Counted from the first letter of the stretch, positions 1 to 12,074 are shown. The stretch is 64,000 bases of DNA from Phycomyces nitens (GCA_022702545.1 JAHRBC010000005.1:3844001-3908000); one strand, 5' to 3'. The notes: generated by a model not told the origin, from the sequence alone. Numbers and translations: made by a program.

Positions 1-1386
1 AACTCCAGGCAGTTTATACCCATTTCATTCCAAGGCAGCTTCGACAACATCTTCCAGAAAATCGATGGCACTCGTGCAGTAGATTGGCTTGATTTCCTTC
101 TATACATTATACCCACAGTTGTCGTCCCCTATTTACCAAGCAGGGCTGCCAAAAATGCCGTCTTGTCCTTGGTAAAAGGGTGTGCACTTGCCTTACAGTG
201 GTCACTCACATATACCCTGATCGACGAAATGGAAAGGTATGTCAAACAAAAGTGAATCATTACTTTTATTTAACATTTATTATTACTTTTTTTTTCAATA
301 GACATTTCAAAGACTGGCATGCATTCCTATTATACCAAGTTCATCAAAAGACACTATCTCGTAGTGTCTTCCGACCAGTCCAGCATTATCTTATCCATAT
401 ACCCCATATCATAAGACGCCAGGGCCCTCTAAGGAGTTATTCTACCAGATCGATGGAGAGGGTCATTGGCGTCTATTCCAAGCTCATTAGGTCAAAGTCC
501 AAAGGCGGGCGAAATGCCAGCTTACTCGTAGAACGATTTGCAATCCACAGATATATCCATACAGCCATCGATCTTCATAACCATACCAGCATCATTCATC
601 CTCATACCTACAACGAATCAAGTTTCATAAATATACCCAACGATGAAAGTGGTGCCCAGCTATGGGAACCATTTCATCGTAATACCCAGTTGCTTGATGA
701 TACCATTGAAGGCATAAGCAGCAACATTGTGAGAAATGCGTTGCTCAGATATTATACCCGAAATACCACCACATATACCACTGAGATCGCTGACTCATCA
801 ATTGTTGTTGCTTCCTGCCTTTGGAAAGACTCTACAGTGTACTCTTCATCCATATACCGAAAAATGAAAAACGAGACCAGCCGCGGTAACCATCATATCA
901 TGTTTACTTGTACATATAAAAAGTAAGTATTGGTATTAGTCAAAATACAAAGTAGAGATTGCTCACATTCTTAAATCTTCATCTAGTCATCGCAATATAC
1001 CCATCCAAAGCTGGCTCGTTGGCACTGTAGAGTTTTATTTTCAGCATAAAGATACCCATGGCATAACCCACTTTTTGGCATTTGTTGATGTCATGAAGGA
1101 GCATACCACAGCGACACATGACTTTTCCATCCCGATTGTGAAGAAGAGACCAACTGATACCCTGAATGGACATATACCCCCACCAACTTTTGCTGTCATC
1201 AACGTAAATGACATCATCCATCAAGTTGGTCTCATTCAATACCCACCAAACAGCAATCAATTTTTTATGATTGCGCCATACTTCATTTTTAATACCAACT
1301 TACGTATCACCAATGGTAACCTATATCGATTTTATAATTCTTTACACTGGACCACAAGAACTAAATTATACAAAGGATTACAATAA
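1..1386 (+). CDS. 3' part of an unrecognised, possibly transposon-associated protein (partial)
   Basis: The gene runs off the left edge; 418 residues are visible in three exons (1-236, 302-922, 987-1386). The two introns have GTATGT and GTAAGT donors and AG acceptors and keep the frame. The N-terminal visible part is hydrophobic and basic (SRAAKNAVLSLVKG); the C-terminal part is a compact domain with HKDTHGITHFLAFVDVMKEH and ends near HWTTRTKLYKGLQ. I see no nuclease, kinase or zinc-binding motif. In general character it recalls the C-terminal region of long proteins repeated in Mucoromycota genomes and often associated with transposases, but this is recollection of style, not a match. The frame is intact across both introns, so the copy may be functional. 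The codon usage is AT-rich, unlike the housekeeping genes further right. Confidence 0.6.
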
Positions 1387-2369
1387 TAAACTGGACCCTG
1401 TTTTACAATCATTACAAAGTAATCCCAAGAAAAAAACCCCAATTTTTTTCAAGTTCAATAGTCAAGAACTATATATTAGAAGCATCTGTTAGGATAAATC
1501 AAAATAAACCAAAGTAAACTTGTTTTATTGAGTTGGTTTGTGACAATACCACTGCCAACAAGAAATATGGTGGTTGTGCTCTCATTTGATTCAAATTTTA
1601 AACAATCCTGCAACTTGTATTTTTTGTTATTATATCGGCGATAATATATTAATGTCGCCTATTGAATAGTTACAAGTACAGTCATCATGGAATATATATA
1701 GCAACCACATCTCAAATCATATATATATGGAATTCTGGGTCTATCCGGTGACCTACTTTGTAATAGAGTATGATATACGTGTCTTTATAACACTTTTTAT
1801 AGATCTTATCTAGTTACTTAACCCCTTGCTTCTTTGCTTTCTCTTTCTTTACTTTTTATTTATCTAGACATTCAATAATTATCCAAGAAGCCAAGAGTGC
1901 TTTCCTTCCACACCAAAAGCTCATTATCCTTGCTCCTGGTGGAGTAATTTCTATATAGAGTATTGTTATTTACTACCAAGAATGTCTCACAAACGACCCT
2001 AAAATACAAAAAGGTATTCCTTTTTATATAAAGGGGAGACAGTATAAGAGATTTTAGAGAGCAACTGTATAAAATAAGATAATATAGCCATAATAATGCC
2101 TTGCGGTAGGGATGACCACCAAGCCAACAAGAGATGATAAAATAAAAGAAGCACACTATAATCTTTGTGGTGACCAAGAACACGTTATTATTGTTGTTTC
2201 CTTATTTAGTATCTATTCGATGGCGAGCATGAGACAAATGAGGTTTGTGGAAACAACCTCTTCTTGTCCTGTTGTTTTCTTTCTCTTCTCCAACCAGCCG
2301 TAGATCGATTACTGTAAACAAAATAAGCAAAAATCTTTATTTTGCATATTTATAAATAAGCAAGATACC
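1387..2369. other. AT-rich intergenic stretch
   Basis: There is no convincing gene. A (TA)-rich tract lies near 1720. The open frames here (for example 1872-2183 on the minus strand) have AT-driven composition and no recognisable motif. The TATA-like TTATAAATAAG at 2350-2360 is only about 10 bases before the next start codon, so it is probably not the core promoter. Confidence 0.6.
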
Positions 2370-3272
2370 ATGTTCAACTCTTCAAACTACAATCAATCTG
2401 GAATGCCCACTCCAACTCCCCAAACAGCCTTGATTGATCCACAACAAATGCCACAGCCACCTCAAATAGCAGCAATGGAGCCACATAATACAGGACTCGT
2501 GAGCACAATTCGACGAAAAATGAGAGAAGCTGCTGGAATATACAACGGAGGGGGGGACCCTTATCAGCAGTGGTATGGCTCTACTCTCGGGCATCCCCAG
2601 GTGGTTTCCAGAGATGACCAATATGGGCAGATGAGGATGCCAGTCCCAGATAACATGCAAGCGTCAGGCTCTTATCAGCAACAGGCGCAACAGGCTCAGG
2701 CCCAAGCACAAGCACAGGCTCAACAGGCTCAGGCCCAGGCTCAACAGGCCCAAGCTCAGGCCCAAGCACAGGCTCAGGCCCAGGCTCAACAGGCTCAGGT
2801 TCAGGCTCAGCAGGCACAATTCCAGGCGCATATTCATTTTCAGGCCCAGCAGGCTCAGGCTCAAGCTCAGGCCCAGGCACAACAACAGCAACAAGCATAT
2901 CAAATGTATTCTACTGGTCAGCCACTTATGCAGCCGATGCAACCAATGCAGCCAATGGGACAACCGTATGGAGGCATGTATCAGCAGCCGCCTTACCAGC
3001 CACAATACGGAATGATGCCTGGATATGGGTCGCCGTACACACAACCTCTCCAAATGATGGCCCAACCACAGCCTCAGCCAATTCCCATGCCCATTCAGAT
3101 ACCACAACCATACCCTGTTCCTCTTAGCCCTTATGATCCCTACTATGGTGCGCAAAACCCTGGCTACCAGGCCTATCCTTACGCACAGCCTGCGTACGAT
3201 ATGTATGGCCAAAGACGCTACTATTATCCAGAACGAAATTATGTCAGTACTGTCAAAGACCTCTGGCAATAA
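2370..3272 (+). CDS. Gln/Ala-rich low-complexity protein, hypothetical
   Basis: A single-exon frame of 300 residues. Residues about 1-95 are mixed, with a possibly structured basic stretch (STIRRKMREAAGIYNGGG). Residues about 100-175 are an almost pure Gln-Ala run built from GCC/GCT/GCA-CAG/CAA hexamers. Residues 180-290 are rich in Pro, Gln, Met and Tyr (MQPMQPMQPMGQ, PYGGMYQQPP), and the protein ends in NYVSTVKDLWQ. No enzymatic domain, signal peptide or membrane segment is visible. The composition is like the intrinsically disordered, prion-like proteins found in RNA granules or transcription complexes; that is inference from composition only. The opposite strand also has long open frames across the repeat (2664-3269), but they are a by-product of the QA hexamer. 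The first ATG of the frame was taken as the start. Confidence 0.65.
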   Translation: MFNSSNYNQSGMPTPTPQTALIDPQQMPQPPQIAAMEPHNTGLVSTIRRKMREAAGIYNGGGDPYQQWYGSTLGHPQVVSRDDQYGQMRMPVPDNMQASGSYQQQAQQAQAQAQAQAQQAQAQAQQAQAQAQAQAQAQAQQAQVQAQQAQFQAHIHFQAQQAQAQAQAQAQQQQQAYQMYSTGQPLMQPMQPMQPMGQPYGGMYQQPPYQPQYGMMPGYGSPYTQPLQMMAQPQPQPIPMPIQIPQPYPVPLSPYDPYYGAQNPGYQAYPYAQPAYDMYGQRRYYYPERNYVSTVKDLWQ

Positions 3273-3623
3273 TCCACCTTTTAGAGTGTGTGGATAGATG
3301 TGCTTTTGAAATATATAGATAGAAAATAATTACCGCCATCATAGCCACCACAGCACCTTGCATCGTCGTACCCCCCATCTCTCTCTCTTTCTTTTTTATT
3401 ATTATTATTGTCCTTTAAATTAGTTTCATTTTATTGTATACTGCTGCATCATTTACTTCCAAATCCTTTTGACATACAATCAAAAAGGATAGAGAGAAAC
3501 CAAGTCCGTGTGGGTGACGTAGACTCTAGCAAAAGTAACCTTTTTGTACTCAACCCCTTTCTTTAACAATCTTTCTTGGTTAAACTCTTTCTCCCCTTCT
3601 TTAATCAAAGAGAAAATACCGTG
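3273..3623. other. Intergenic, 5' region of the dynamin gene
   Basis: There are T/C-rich runs (ctctctctttcttttttatt near 3380) and AT-rich sequence before the VPS1 start. I see no gene. Confidence 0.6.
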
Positions 3624-6600
3624 ATGGATACAAGTCTTATCAAGACAGGTAAGAAAGCCTCGTTCCTTGTATATATATATATAAAAGAGTCCAGAATACC
3701 AAGACTATTTTTCTGAATTCCTCATTTCCACATCAATTGTTTTCTTCAGTCAATAAACTTCAGGACGCATTTTCAACTGTGGGTGTTCATAATCCTGTTG
3801 ACTTGCCCCAGATCGCCGTCATTGGCTCTCAATCGAGTGGAAAGAGTTCTGTCCTGGAAAACATTGTCGGTCGTGATTTTCTTCCTCGAGGAACTGGCAT
3901 CGTCACGCGTCGCCCATTGGTAATTAGGACTGCAATTGCTGCACATGGTTTATATACATTCCTCTATAAATCGCAAATTTCATTGACATTAAAGAATCTC
4001 GGCTTCTTTTTTATTTTTTGACAATGTTGCCCTATAGATTCTTCAATTGATCAACCGACCGGCAACAACCAAGGAAGCCGAAGTTTCGGAAGACGCACCC
4101 GCTCGTGGCAATGATCACGAAAACCCAAATGAATGGGGAGAATTCGTTCATCTTCCTGGACAAAAATTTTACAACTTTGATAAAATTAGAGAAGAAATCG
4201 TCAAGGATACTGAACTCAAGACTGGAAAGAACCTCGGTAAGTAGAGAGAGAAAATGCGGGGGTATGCCAGAGTAGTATAGTACTTTATGTGCTTGGCTGG
4301 TATTTTTTTTTGGCAGAGTGCGACATACGAAAATAATAATAAAGGCAACCCAAAATACACGTACACAATGTCAAAATCTTGGTGTACTAACTAGAGTTAC
4401 ATCTTTTTGACCTGTAATACTCTTTACTCACATGTGAATTCTCGGATCTAGGCGTATCTCCTCAACCTATCAACTTGCGCATCTACTCACCCAATGTTCT
4501 TACCCTTACCCTCGTCGATCTTCCTGGACTCACTCGGGTGCCTGTTGGTGATCAGCCAAAGGATATCGAGAGACAGATCCAGGACATGATCCTCAAGTAC
4601 ATCACAAAGCCAAATGCCATTATCCTGGCAGTCACTTCTGCAAATACAGATCTGGCCAATTCAGCTGGCCTCAAATTAGCCCGAGACGTTGATCCTGAAG
4701 GTCTGCGTACAATCGGTGTACTCACCAAGATTGATTTGATGGACCAGGGCACAGATGTGATTGATATTCTAGCCGGACGAGTGATTCCTCTCAAGCTCGG
4801 TAAGATTTGGCTGGAGGATATGTGTGTACAATGTGTTTATGTTTGCGCTGTGTGAAAGGTTATGTCCCTGTGGTTAACCGTGGTCAGCGTGATATTGAGC
4901 ACAAGAAGACCATCTTCAAGGCCCTTGATTCCGAGAGAGAGTTCTTTGAAAACCACTCTTCGTACAGAAGCAAAGCAATGTACTGTGGCACTCCATTTTT
5001 GGCCCGCAAACTGAACACGGTAAACAAAGAAATCATCCCATTTAATGGCAGTGGTATTAACCGCAAATGAAATAGATCCTTATGCTTCATATCCGCAACA
5101 CCTTGCCAGAGATCAAAGCCAAGATCCAGGCCACCTTGGCAAAGTATCAGCAAGAGCTCTTTCAGCTGGGAGATCCCTCGGGAGAGAGTAATGCTGGTTT
5201 GGTCTTGAACATCATTACTGAGTTCTGTACCGAGTTCCGTACCATTCTAGACGGTACCTCAAATGATCTTTCCAGTTTTGAGCTGTCTGGTGGTGCACGC
5301 ATCAGTTTTGTGTTTCATGAAGTCTACTCTAACGGTGTAAAGAGCATCGATCCTCTTGAACAAATCAAGGACGTCGATATTCGTATCATTCTGTATAATT
5401 CATCAGTAAGTCACTTGAGGTCACGGAATACAATACTGTCAGACACCTGCTCACATGTACCTCTCTAGGGCTCTTCTCCTGCATTGTTTGTGGCCACAAC
5501 TGCATTCGAAGTCATTGTAAAGCAACAGATCAAACGTCTTGAGGAGCCAAGTGTAAAATGTATCAACATGGTCTATGATGAGCTTGTTCGAATCTTGGGT
5601 CAGCTACTCAACAAGCAGGTAAATAAACAAGGATGTTTTTGGGTTGGAATATGTCATAACCAGAGTCTCTAACCATGTAAAATATCTCTAGTTCTTTAAG
5701 CGTTTCCCCACCCTAAAGGAAAAGTTTTACCAAGTTGTCTTGGCATTCTTCAAAAAGGCCTTGACCCCAACCAACAAGCTTGTGACCAATCTAGTAGCGT
5801 ATGTACACCTTGGTTATTAACCACCAATCCAAAGTGTTAAAAATCGACTCTCTAAACCAATAGAATGGAATCATCTTATATCAATACCGCACATCCTGAC
5901 TTCTTGAACGGACATCAAGCCATTGCAATGGTCAATGATCAGATCCAAAATAAGCAACAGGCGCTTGCTGTTCCTGAAAACCCAAAGACCAACAAGTCCG
6001 CACAGCAGTTGAATGCCCTCCAGGCCAGCAACTCTACTTCTTCTAGCCAGGAATCAGACACCAACCCGTCTTTCTTTGGAGCCTTTTTCTCTGGTGGGAA
6101 AAAGACCAAGAAGCAGTCGGTTGGGAATGTCATGGAAGCAGTAAGCAATCAAAACCCAAATGCTTTCCAAAGTATAATGTTCTTAAGCTAATATATATAT
6201 TTATATAGCCTCCTGCTATGCTCAAGGCAATGGGAGCCTTGTCTGATCGTGAGTTTATGGAAACCGAGGTTATTAGTAAGTAAAAGAGACATTGAATAAT
6301 ACCAAAGCTAGCTGAGAAAGAGTGGTCTTAATACCCCTTTTTTTTGGTTGTAGAACTCTTGATCCAGTCATACTATAATATTGTGAAGCGTACAATGATC
6401 GACATGGTTCCCAAGGCAGTTATGCTCAAGTTGGTCAACCATGCCAGGGAAGAATTACAGCGCGAGCTTCTTTCGGAACTGTACAAGCCTGATGTTCTTG
6501 ACGATCTTTTGCAAGAATCCGATGTTACCAAGCAAAGACGAAAGGAGTGCAAAAAGATGATTGAAGTAAGTTTTTAGTAATTCAAGAGAAGTATTAGTGG

Positions 6601-6656
6601 TTGACTGGGTTTATTAGGCACTACAAAAGGCTGACGAGATTGTTGGCTCTGTTTAA
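3624..6656 (+). CDS. VPS1: Dynamin-related GTPase, Vps1 type
   Basis: A large GTPase that polymerises on membranes for Golgi-to-vacuole/endosome sorting and peroxisome fission. Twelve exons (3624-3648, 3750-3919, 4038-4236, 4452-4799, 4859-5019, 5076-5405, 5469-5618, 5692-5798, 5864-6140, 6209-6275, 6354-6565, 6618-6656) give 694 residues, the normal Vps1 length. Motifs in order: [17 protein letters not shown]-loop [18 protein letters not shown], switch [29 protein letters not shown], then the middle domain ([23 protein letters not shown]) and a C-terminal GED ([20 protein letters not shown]). [11 protein letters not shown] and [10 protein letters not shown] follow the Vps1 rather than the Dnm1 pattern. 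No PH domain is present, as usual for Vps1; the variable insert is Ser/Gln-rich (about residues 530-585). All introns look GT-AG. The first exon is only 25 bases, chosen because its frame supplies the canonical N-terminus. Confidence 0.95.
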
Positions 6657-8003
6657 ACACAATTAAAAGAGGATGAGCGACAATGAATGCCATACCCTTT
6701 ACCCTTTAACTAAACCAATATCTGTATTTCTTGATATCTCATCTTTTTCTTTAATACCAAAATATAAATAAAGAAAAGGTCCAACATTATAATCAATGTG
6801 CATATTTTTGACACCAAAAGGTAGAATACCACAAGTCAACCACATTTGTACAATATACTACTTAAAACTCAAAACTGGACTACATAATTAGTGACCGGAT
6901 AGCTCGTCTATCTGTAAGCCAACGGCGGTCTATAAAGGGATGAATTCGTATATGAGTGGAATTAACGGTGTCTGGGTTGCTTTGTCGAAGATGGTGTCTT
7001 GCAGAGATTGATGTCAGCATTCGTGCCTTGGCGTAGGCCGAGGTGCGGAGGTTGCTAAGTACTGGGGTACTGCCCGAGGGTAGCAATACAGCAGGGAAAA
7101 CTCAGAGCATCAGATCAGCTGTAAGGTGACACGTCGGAGAAGTATTCTTCAGCCACTGCCATTCTGTACGGGAACTCCCCCTTTTGCATTTTTTATTATT
7201 AATTTTTATTTATTTTTTCTAGGTAAAATGTCGATATTTTTGTCAGAGTTGACATTGGTAACCAGAATCGGCTCTTGATAGGTAACCAGTAATGGTTGAC
7301 CTTGTTGGGTAAACGATCAAGACCTTGCCGATTGGTTTCTCTCTATATGTTTCTAAATGTCTCAAATGTCTTGGATTGCGAATATCCCTTAAGTATATTC
7401 TACTGGACAATAACTATCTAAGACATATTAACGTAGCTATACATTTAGCCTTAAATCTGATTACATTTTGTATAAATAGTAAAAGGATTTGTATCAATAA
7501 AAGATCATCTATCTATTACCTAAAAACTATTCTTTAAACTTGACGATCCCCAGTGGTATTGATTCTGCGACTTAGTTACAAGTGCCAGAAAAGAAATACC
7601 AGATCGAGACTTGACATTTTGTCAAGACAAATCATGCGCGGACGTAAGGAATATATATGTGTATATATATAATTACGCTGATATATTTTAACTAATAGTT
7701 AGTGGTATGTATTTAAAGGATATTCCTCATCTAAATCATATAAAAAGCCAGCCATTATTGGCTGTCTAGCACGAGCCAATTTGAATTGCCAATGTAAAAT
7801 TATGATACTTTTGCAAACGATGTTTAGAAAATAAAATAAAAAATAAAGACACAATGGCTATTGATGAAATGTTTGATATAGTTATTGGCAACTTGAGCAC
7901 TATAATGAATTAAAAGATGTTTTAAATCATATTCATCATTGCACCAAGGCTGAATATTTGAATTTCATAACGACCATTATACTTTATTTACAGAGACAAT
8001 AAA
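6657..8003. other. Intergenic with one unexplained GC-richer island
   Basis: It is mostly AT-rich and carries no gene I can support. The segment about 6890-7170 is clearly more GC-rich and contains possible stems (for example gttgcta at about 7049 and tagcaa about 30 bases on). It has no convincing long coding frame; see findings. 7180-7980 is AT-rich with short spurious frames. Confidence 0.5.
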
Positions 8004-9092
8004 TCAGTTTTCCAGCACAAATCTATATCTAGCCTTTCCTTCTCTCATAGCCTTGACGGCTTCATTGGCCTCTTTCATTGGATATTTGCTAATCCAAGGC
8101 TTTACGCCATGGGCAGCAGCAAACTGGAGCATATCCTCAATCACTGCTGGGGATCCAATGGCGGATCCAACAATAGATACCTGACGCATAGCCAAAACCA
8201 AGGCCGGAATTCCTGACAATGGCACCTCGGGAATTCCAACTATAATGAAATGGCCGTTGGGCTTCAAAAGGCCAAGATAGTGTCCCCAGTCGAATTCACG
8301 CCCAAAGCTGGTAGACAGGATATGTGTAAAGGTGCCTTTCTGGGCATCCATTTCCTCTTTTTTGCTGGTGACAATATAATCATGACAGCCAAGCTCCTTG
8401 CAATCAGCACGCTTGCGATCCGAGTGAGAGAGGGCAACCACAGTGGCACCCATAGCCTTTGCCCACTGTACACCAAAATGTCCCAGGCCACCGATGCCAA
8501 TCACACCGACCTTGTCTCCGGGCTTGACACCAAAACGCTTGAGAGGAGAATAGGTGGTGACACCGGCACAGAAGAAAGTGGCGGCAAGCTCGTTGGACAT
8601 ATTGTCAGGGACCTTGAAGACAAAATGCTCATGGCCTCTCCACTTGTCTGCATAGCCACCAAAAGACTTGTCACCATTTGGCCAGTGGCTGTCGTAAGTT
8701 CCAACAAATCCACCTGTGCAGAGGTTCTCTTCACCTTTTTTGCAGGATTCACACTTGAGACATGATCCAGACTGAGCACCAACACCAATACGATCGCCAA
8801 CCTTGATACGCTTTACATTCTTGCCGACACGTGTACATACACCGGTAATTTCATGGCCAACGACACAAGGGTAGTTGGTAGGACACCATCCAGAGTCCAA
8901 GGTGTGGATATCAGACCCGCAGATACCACAGTGAGTAACATTCATTTCAACCGCATAATCATCAAATTCCTTCAAAGGTAATTCGGTCCACTCAAGAGGT
9001 TTATCTATTGACTTGGTTAGAAACCATCAAATCAGCACTAGAGATTTACCTTTGCCGGGACAAGCCCATCCGTGGAAAGTATCTGATGACAT
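8004..9092 (-). CDS. Zinc-dependent alcohol dehydrogenase, ADH6/cinnamyl-alcohol type
   Basis: A medium-chain dehydrogenase that probably reduces aldehydes with NADPH in the cytosol. Two exons (9092-9050, 9004-8004) are joined by a 45-base GT-AG intron, giving 347 residues, normal for the family. Seen: MSSDTFHGWACPGK start, catalytic zinc motif CGICGSDIHTLDSGW, GHEITGVCTRVGKNVK, structural-zinc cysteines in CLKCESCKKGEENLC, Rossmann glycines GVIGIGGLGHFGVQWAK, and the C-terminal helix NEAVKAMREGKARYRFVL. The SHSDRKR segment after the Rossmann fold resembles the Ser/Arg NADP-binding signature of yeast Adh6, so NADP is inferred as cofactor. Physiological substrate is not predictable. It is transcribed divergently from the enoyl-CoA isomerase gene, about 2 kb away. 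A TATA-like element lies about 75 bases upstream. Confidence 0.93.
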
Positions 9093-9163
9093 TTGTTGTT
9101 GTTGTTGTTTTTTTGGTTGTATGAAAAGAGTGTATTTGAAAGAACCTCGCTCGAATACGTGTC

Positions 9164-9170
9164 TTATATA
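9164..9170 (-). promoter_or_regulatory. TATA-like element of the alcohol dehydrogenase gene
   Basis: TATATAA read on the minus strand, about 72-78 bases upstream of the start codon. The OYE genes have TATA-like boxes at nearly the same distance. Confidence 0.35.
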
Positions 9171-10426
9171 CCCATAATATTTATACCCGTAAAATAAAAT
9201 TTTGACTACGGACTATTGCCTAATGTTTATTAAAATATTCGTAGGATCTTTAGATTTACTAAACTCTTATGACTGGCTGGTCAAAAGACAGACTAGAATC
9301 CACTCTATAACAGCCCTTTCTCGTTGTATCGACTAGTTAAGCTCATGCTGTAAAAAAAACATACTTTAAACCAAGTAGGAAATCGTGTATTTGTATATAG
9401 GGTATATAAAACAGATCATATAATCTACTATATTTGTTTATACCCCCATGTACTTCATTTTTGTTTTTTAAATCCCTTTTTTTCATACTTGTCTAATTGG
9501 ATCCTGTAGCCATAGAAAGACGGACATTTATTGCCTATACCAATAATTTACCTTGAATATCATGGGCAATTCAATAAAAGAATAAAGGTATCAAATCAAT
9601 AAGCAGTGTTCACAATGTTTATTCCGCGGAATTGCCAACTGAATTTGAGACCTCAAGACAATGATCAAAGGAAATTTAAATGTATCTATTAGAAAATTAG
9701 AATATTAATAGTGTGCTGATACCGTATATAATATAAAGTAGACGACTTTTAGGGAATATATAATTGAGATGATGATGATAAAGTATGTTGAGCTACAATA
9801 CTTTCTGCTCGAGGCAAATTGAAAATTCTATAACCCAATTTAAAAAACTCCTTTTTTCTCTCTTGCAGTGATCATTTGCTCGACTTTGACACGATTTAAA
9901 ACGGCCATTAACTCTCTCAAAGCCTTGGAGCTTAATAAGAATCTGCTTGGATAATAATATAGACAGTATATATTGTTTTTGGAAAATGAATATTACCCTC
10001 GATTTATTTTATGCCATTTTGAAATGTAATAGGTATCAAATTTGAGCCGGAAGAACAGCTACTCTATATAACCAAAATATACAAGCAAACGCGCATAGTA
10101 ATAAAAAAAAGTACAACAAATGCTGCTCTCACAAGATGAAAAGGTCGAAATATTTGAAGTATATCCCTGATTGCGATACAAACTCAAAGTTCTTGAGACT
10201 TTTTGTACCAAATTTAATTGTTGTAGCAAATGTTCTTTTTTCATTAAATAATATCTTGCAAAGAACAAGTAGGATATTTGGGTACTCTATCCCCAAGACA
10301 ATCTCTAGCTGGAAAAAGTATTGCATTTCTAACAATTCTGACAAGGTGAATACATACATTTTTCTATTGTGGTGAGATCTTGGTTACTTGGTGGCCTTTG
10401 TAAAGTTGAACATGTATAGATAGGGG

Positions 10427-10774
10427 ATGCTTATTTGCCTAGATCTCATTACAACCATATTTTACTTTGTCACTCGAGCTAACGAGAGGATCAATACCTC
10501 TTATTCTGATAACCCTAGATACACACATCTATATAGAGGAACCTTTGAGATTCTTGTACTATCCAAGATACATTATGTGATCAATAGCCTATTATTTGAC
10601 TTGGGTACTCGAGGGGAATATGATTCGCCCAAGAACGCATTAGATCCAATGGTATCAATGCATAAATCCTTAGTAATTGACATCAGTATTAGGCTACAAA
10701 GTTGTGACTCTGAGAAATGTTTTCTTTTTTGGATGGCTAAACCTTTGGAATTTGAGTTTAGGGTACAAACCTGA
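10427..10774 (+). CDS. Doubtful 115-residue frame
   Basis: An ATG-initiated frame in otherwise gene-free DNA. It has an N-terminal hydrophobic start (MLICLDLITTIFYFV) followed by mixed residues, ending KPLEFEFRVQT. No family is recognised, no splice partners are evident and codon use is AT-driven. It could be a relic or chance. Confidence 0.2.
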   Translation: MLICLDLITTIFYFVTRANERINTSYSDNPRYTHLYRGTFEILVLSKIHYVINSLLFDLGTRGEYDSPKNALDPMVSMHKSLVIDISIRLQSCDSEKCFLFWMAKPLEFEFRVQT

Positions 10775-11107
10775 TTATTATAGAAGGATTAGTCATGTTA
10801 ATAATGCTTAGTTGGTCTTGATTGCCTTTGTGCAAAGAATGTCAATATCCATCAAAATATAGGCTTTTTTCCCCGCATTTTATCACAATAGTTATATCCG
10901 GGCCAGGGCTATGATTGGCCTTGTAATTCAATCACGTAAGCTGGTTCTTGGTTTGTGTATCCATACCTTTTTGCACCTCAGATTTGGGCGCACACTGTCA
11001 TGTATTGTCGAGTATCTTCATGTGATAATAATAATAATAATATTTCTCTGTATTTAAACTCGCAAAAGGCTCACCTTTAAGCTTCAATTCAACCAGGCCT
11101 ATATACC

Positions 11108-12074
11108 ATGTCTATTACCTTTCCAGTCGCCCTTCCTTCTGCCGAGGACCACCGCATGACTCTCTCTCGCGAGGGTCCTTTGTTTATTCTCCACTTACAC
11201 TATGCCGACAACCGGTTCAGCACCGTGTCTTGTAGAGCAATCCTTACTGCGCTCCAGATTGTCGAAGACATTTTTCATAGCACTGACGAACCGACTGACA
11301 TGGCCTTGGTCACTACTGGCGAGGGAAAGATCTTTAGCAATGGCCTTGATCTTAATGACCTCCCCTACGTTTCCTTTATGGACACTTATCTTACTGTTCT
11401 CAAACGCATGGTGTCATTCTGCATCCCTACTGTAGCCGCACTCAATGGGTAGATTATTTTTTTTAAAAAAAAACCAAGACTCAATTAACAATGGCTATAT
11501 AGACATGCATTCGCTGGCGGCTGTATGTTCTCATTTGCTCATGGTAAACCACATACACTTTATAAACACACTTTTATTCACACGGCAACATTAATTAGAT
11601 TATCGCGTTATGCGATCTGACCGTGGATATATGTGCATGGTAAGGCTGAGCATGGCCAAGGGAAATAAACACGGTTATTAAGGTCTAAACGCGTATGCTT
11701 AGAATGAAGTCGATATGCCTTCTCCCTTGTCTGACGGAATGGTCTCTATTATCCGTTGCAAGACAACCCCACAGACGTTCCGTAACATTATCCTCCAGGG
11801 CCATCGTTTCACCGGACAGGAAGCATTGGAACGCCAGATGGTTGATATCATTTGTCCCGGTGAACAAGTGCTTGATCAGGCCAAAGCATTGGCTCTCAAA
11901 TGGGCACCCAAGGCCAAGGCCGGAATCTGCTACAAGCAGTTGAAGGATGAGGTAAATACAAGTTTTCATCATATGAATTAATTAACCAACTATTTTCTTG
12001 CTAATTTATAGATGTATTCCGATACCATCAAAGCCTTGTCGAAGCCCTACCATCTTCTTGCTAACAAGCTTTAG
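11108..12074 (+). CDS. Enoyl-CoA isomerase/hydratase (crotonase) family protein
   Basis: Crotonase-fold enzyme, most like the short peroxisomal delta3,delta2-enoyl-CoA isomerases of unsaturated fatty acid beta-oxidation. Five exons (11108-11448, 11503-11543, 11599-11639, 11703-11951, 12012-12074) give 244 residues; exons 2 and 3 are only 41 bases each. Seen: SREGPLFILHLHYADNRFS near the N-terminus, oxyanion-hole segments GKIFSNGLDLNDL and AALNGHAFAGGCMFSFAHDY, and MNEVDMPSPLSDGM, where family members carry the catalytic Glu region. The protein ends ANKL; NKL is a weak variant of the peroxisomal PTS1 signal (SKL), so a peroxisomal location is plausible but inferred. Hydratase versus isomerase activity cannot be decided from the sequence. 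The donor of intron 1 (GTAGAT) is weak but preserves the conserved frame. Confidence 0.9.

Larger units (their letters stand above)
9093..11107. other. AT-rich divergent intergenic region
   Basis: It separates the divergent ADH and enoyl-CoA isomerase genes. It is AT-rich with many runs of A/T. The only long frame is 10427-10774, listed separately as doubtful. A short AAT run lies at about 11029-11042, just before the isomerase. Confidence 0.5.

Noticed and set aside
2664..3269. 201-codon Leu-rich frame on the minus strand
   Set aside because: It is a shadow of the Gln-Ala hexamer repeat (CTG/CTT runs are the complement of CAG/AAG).
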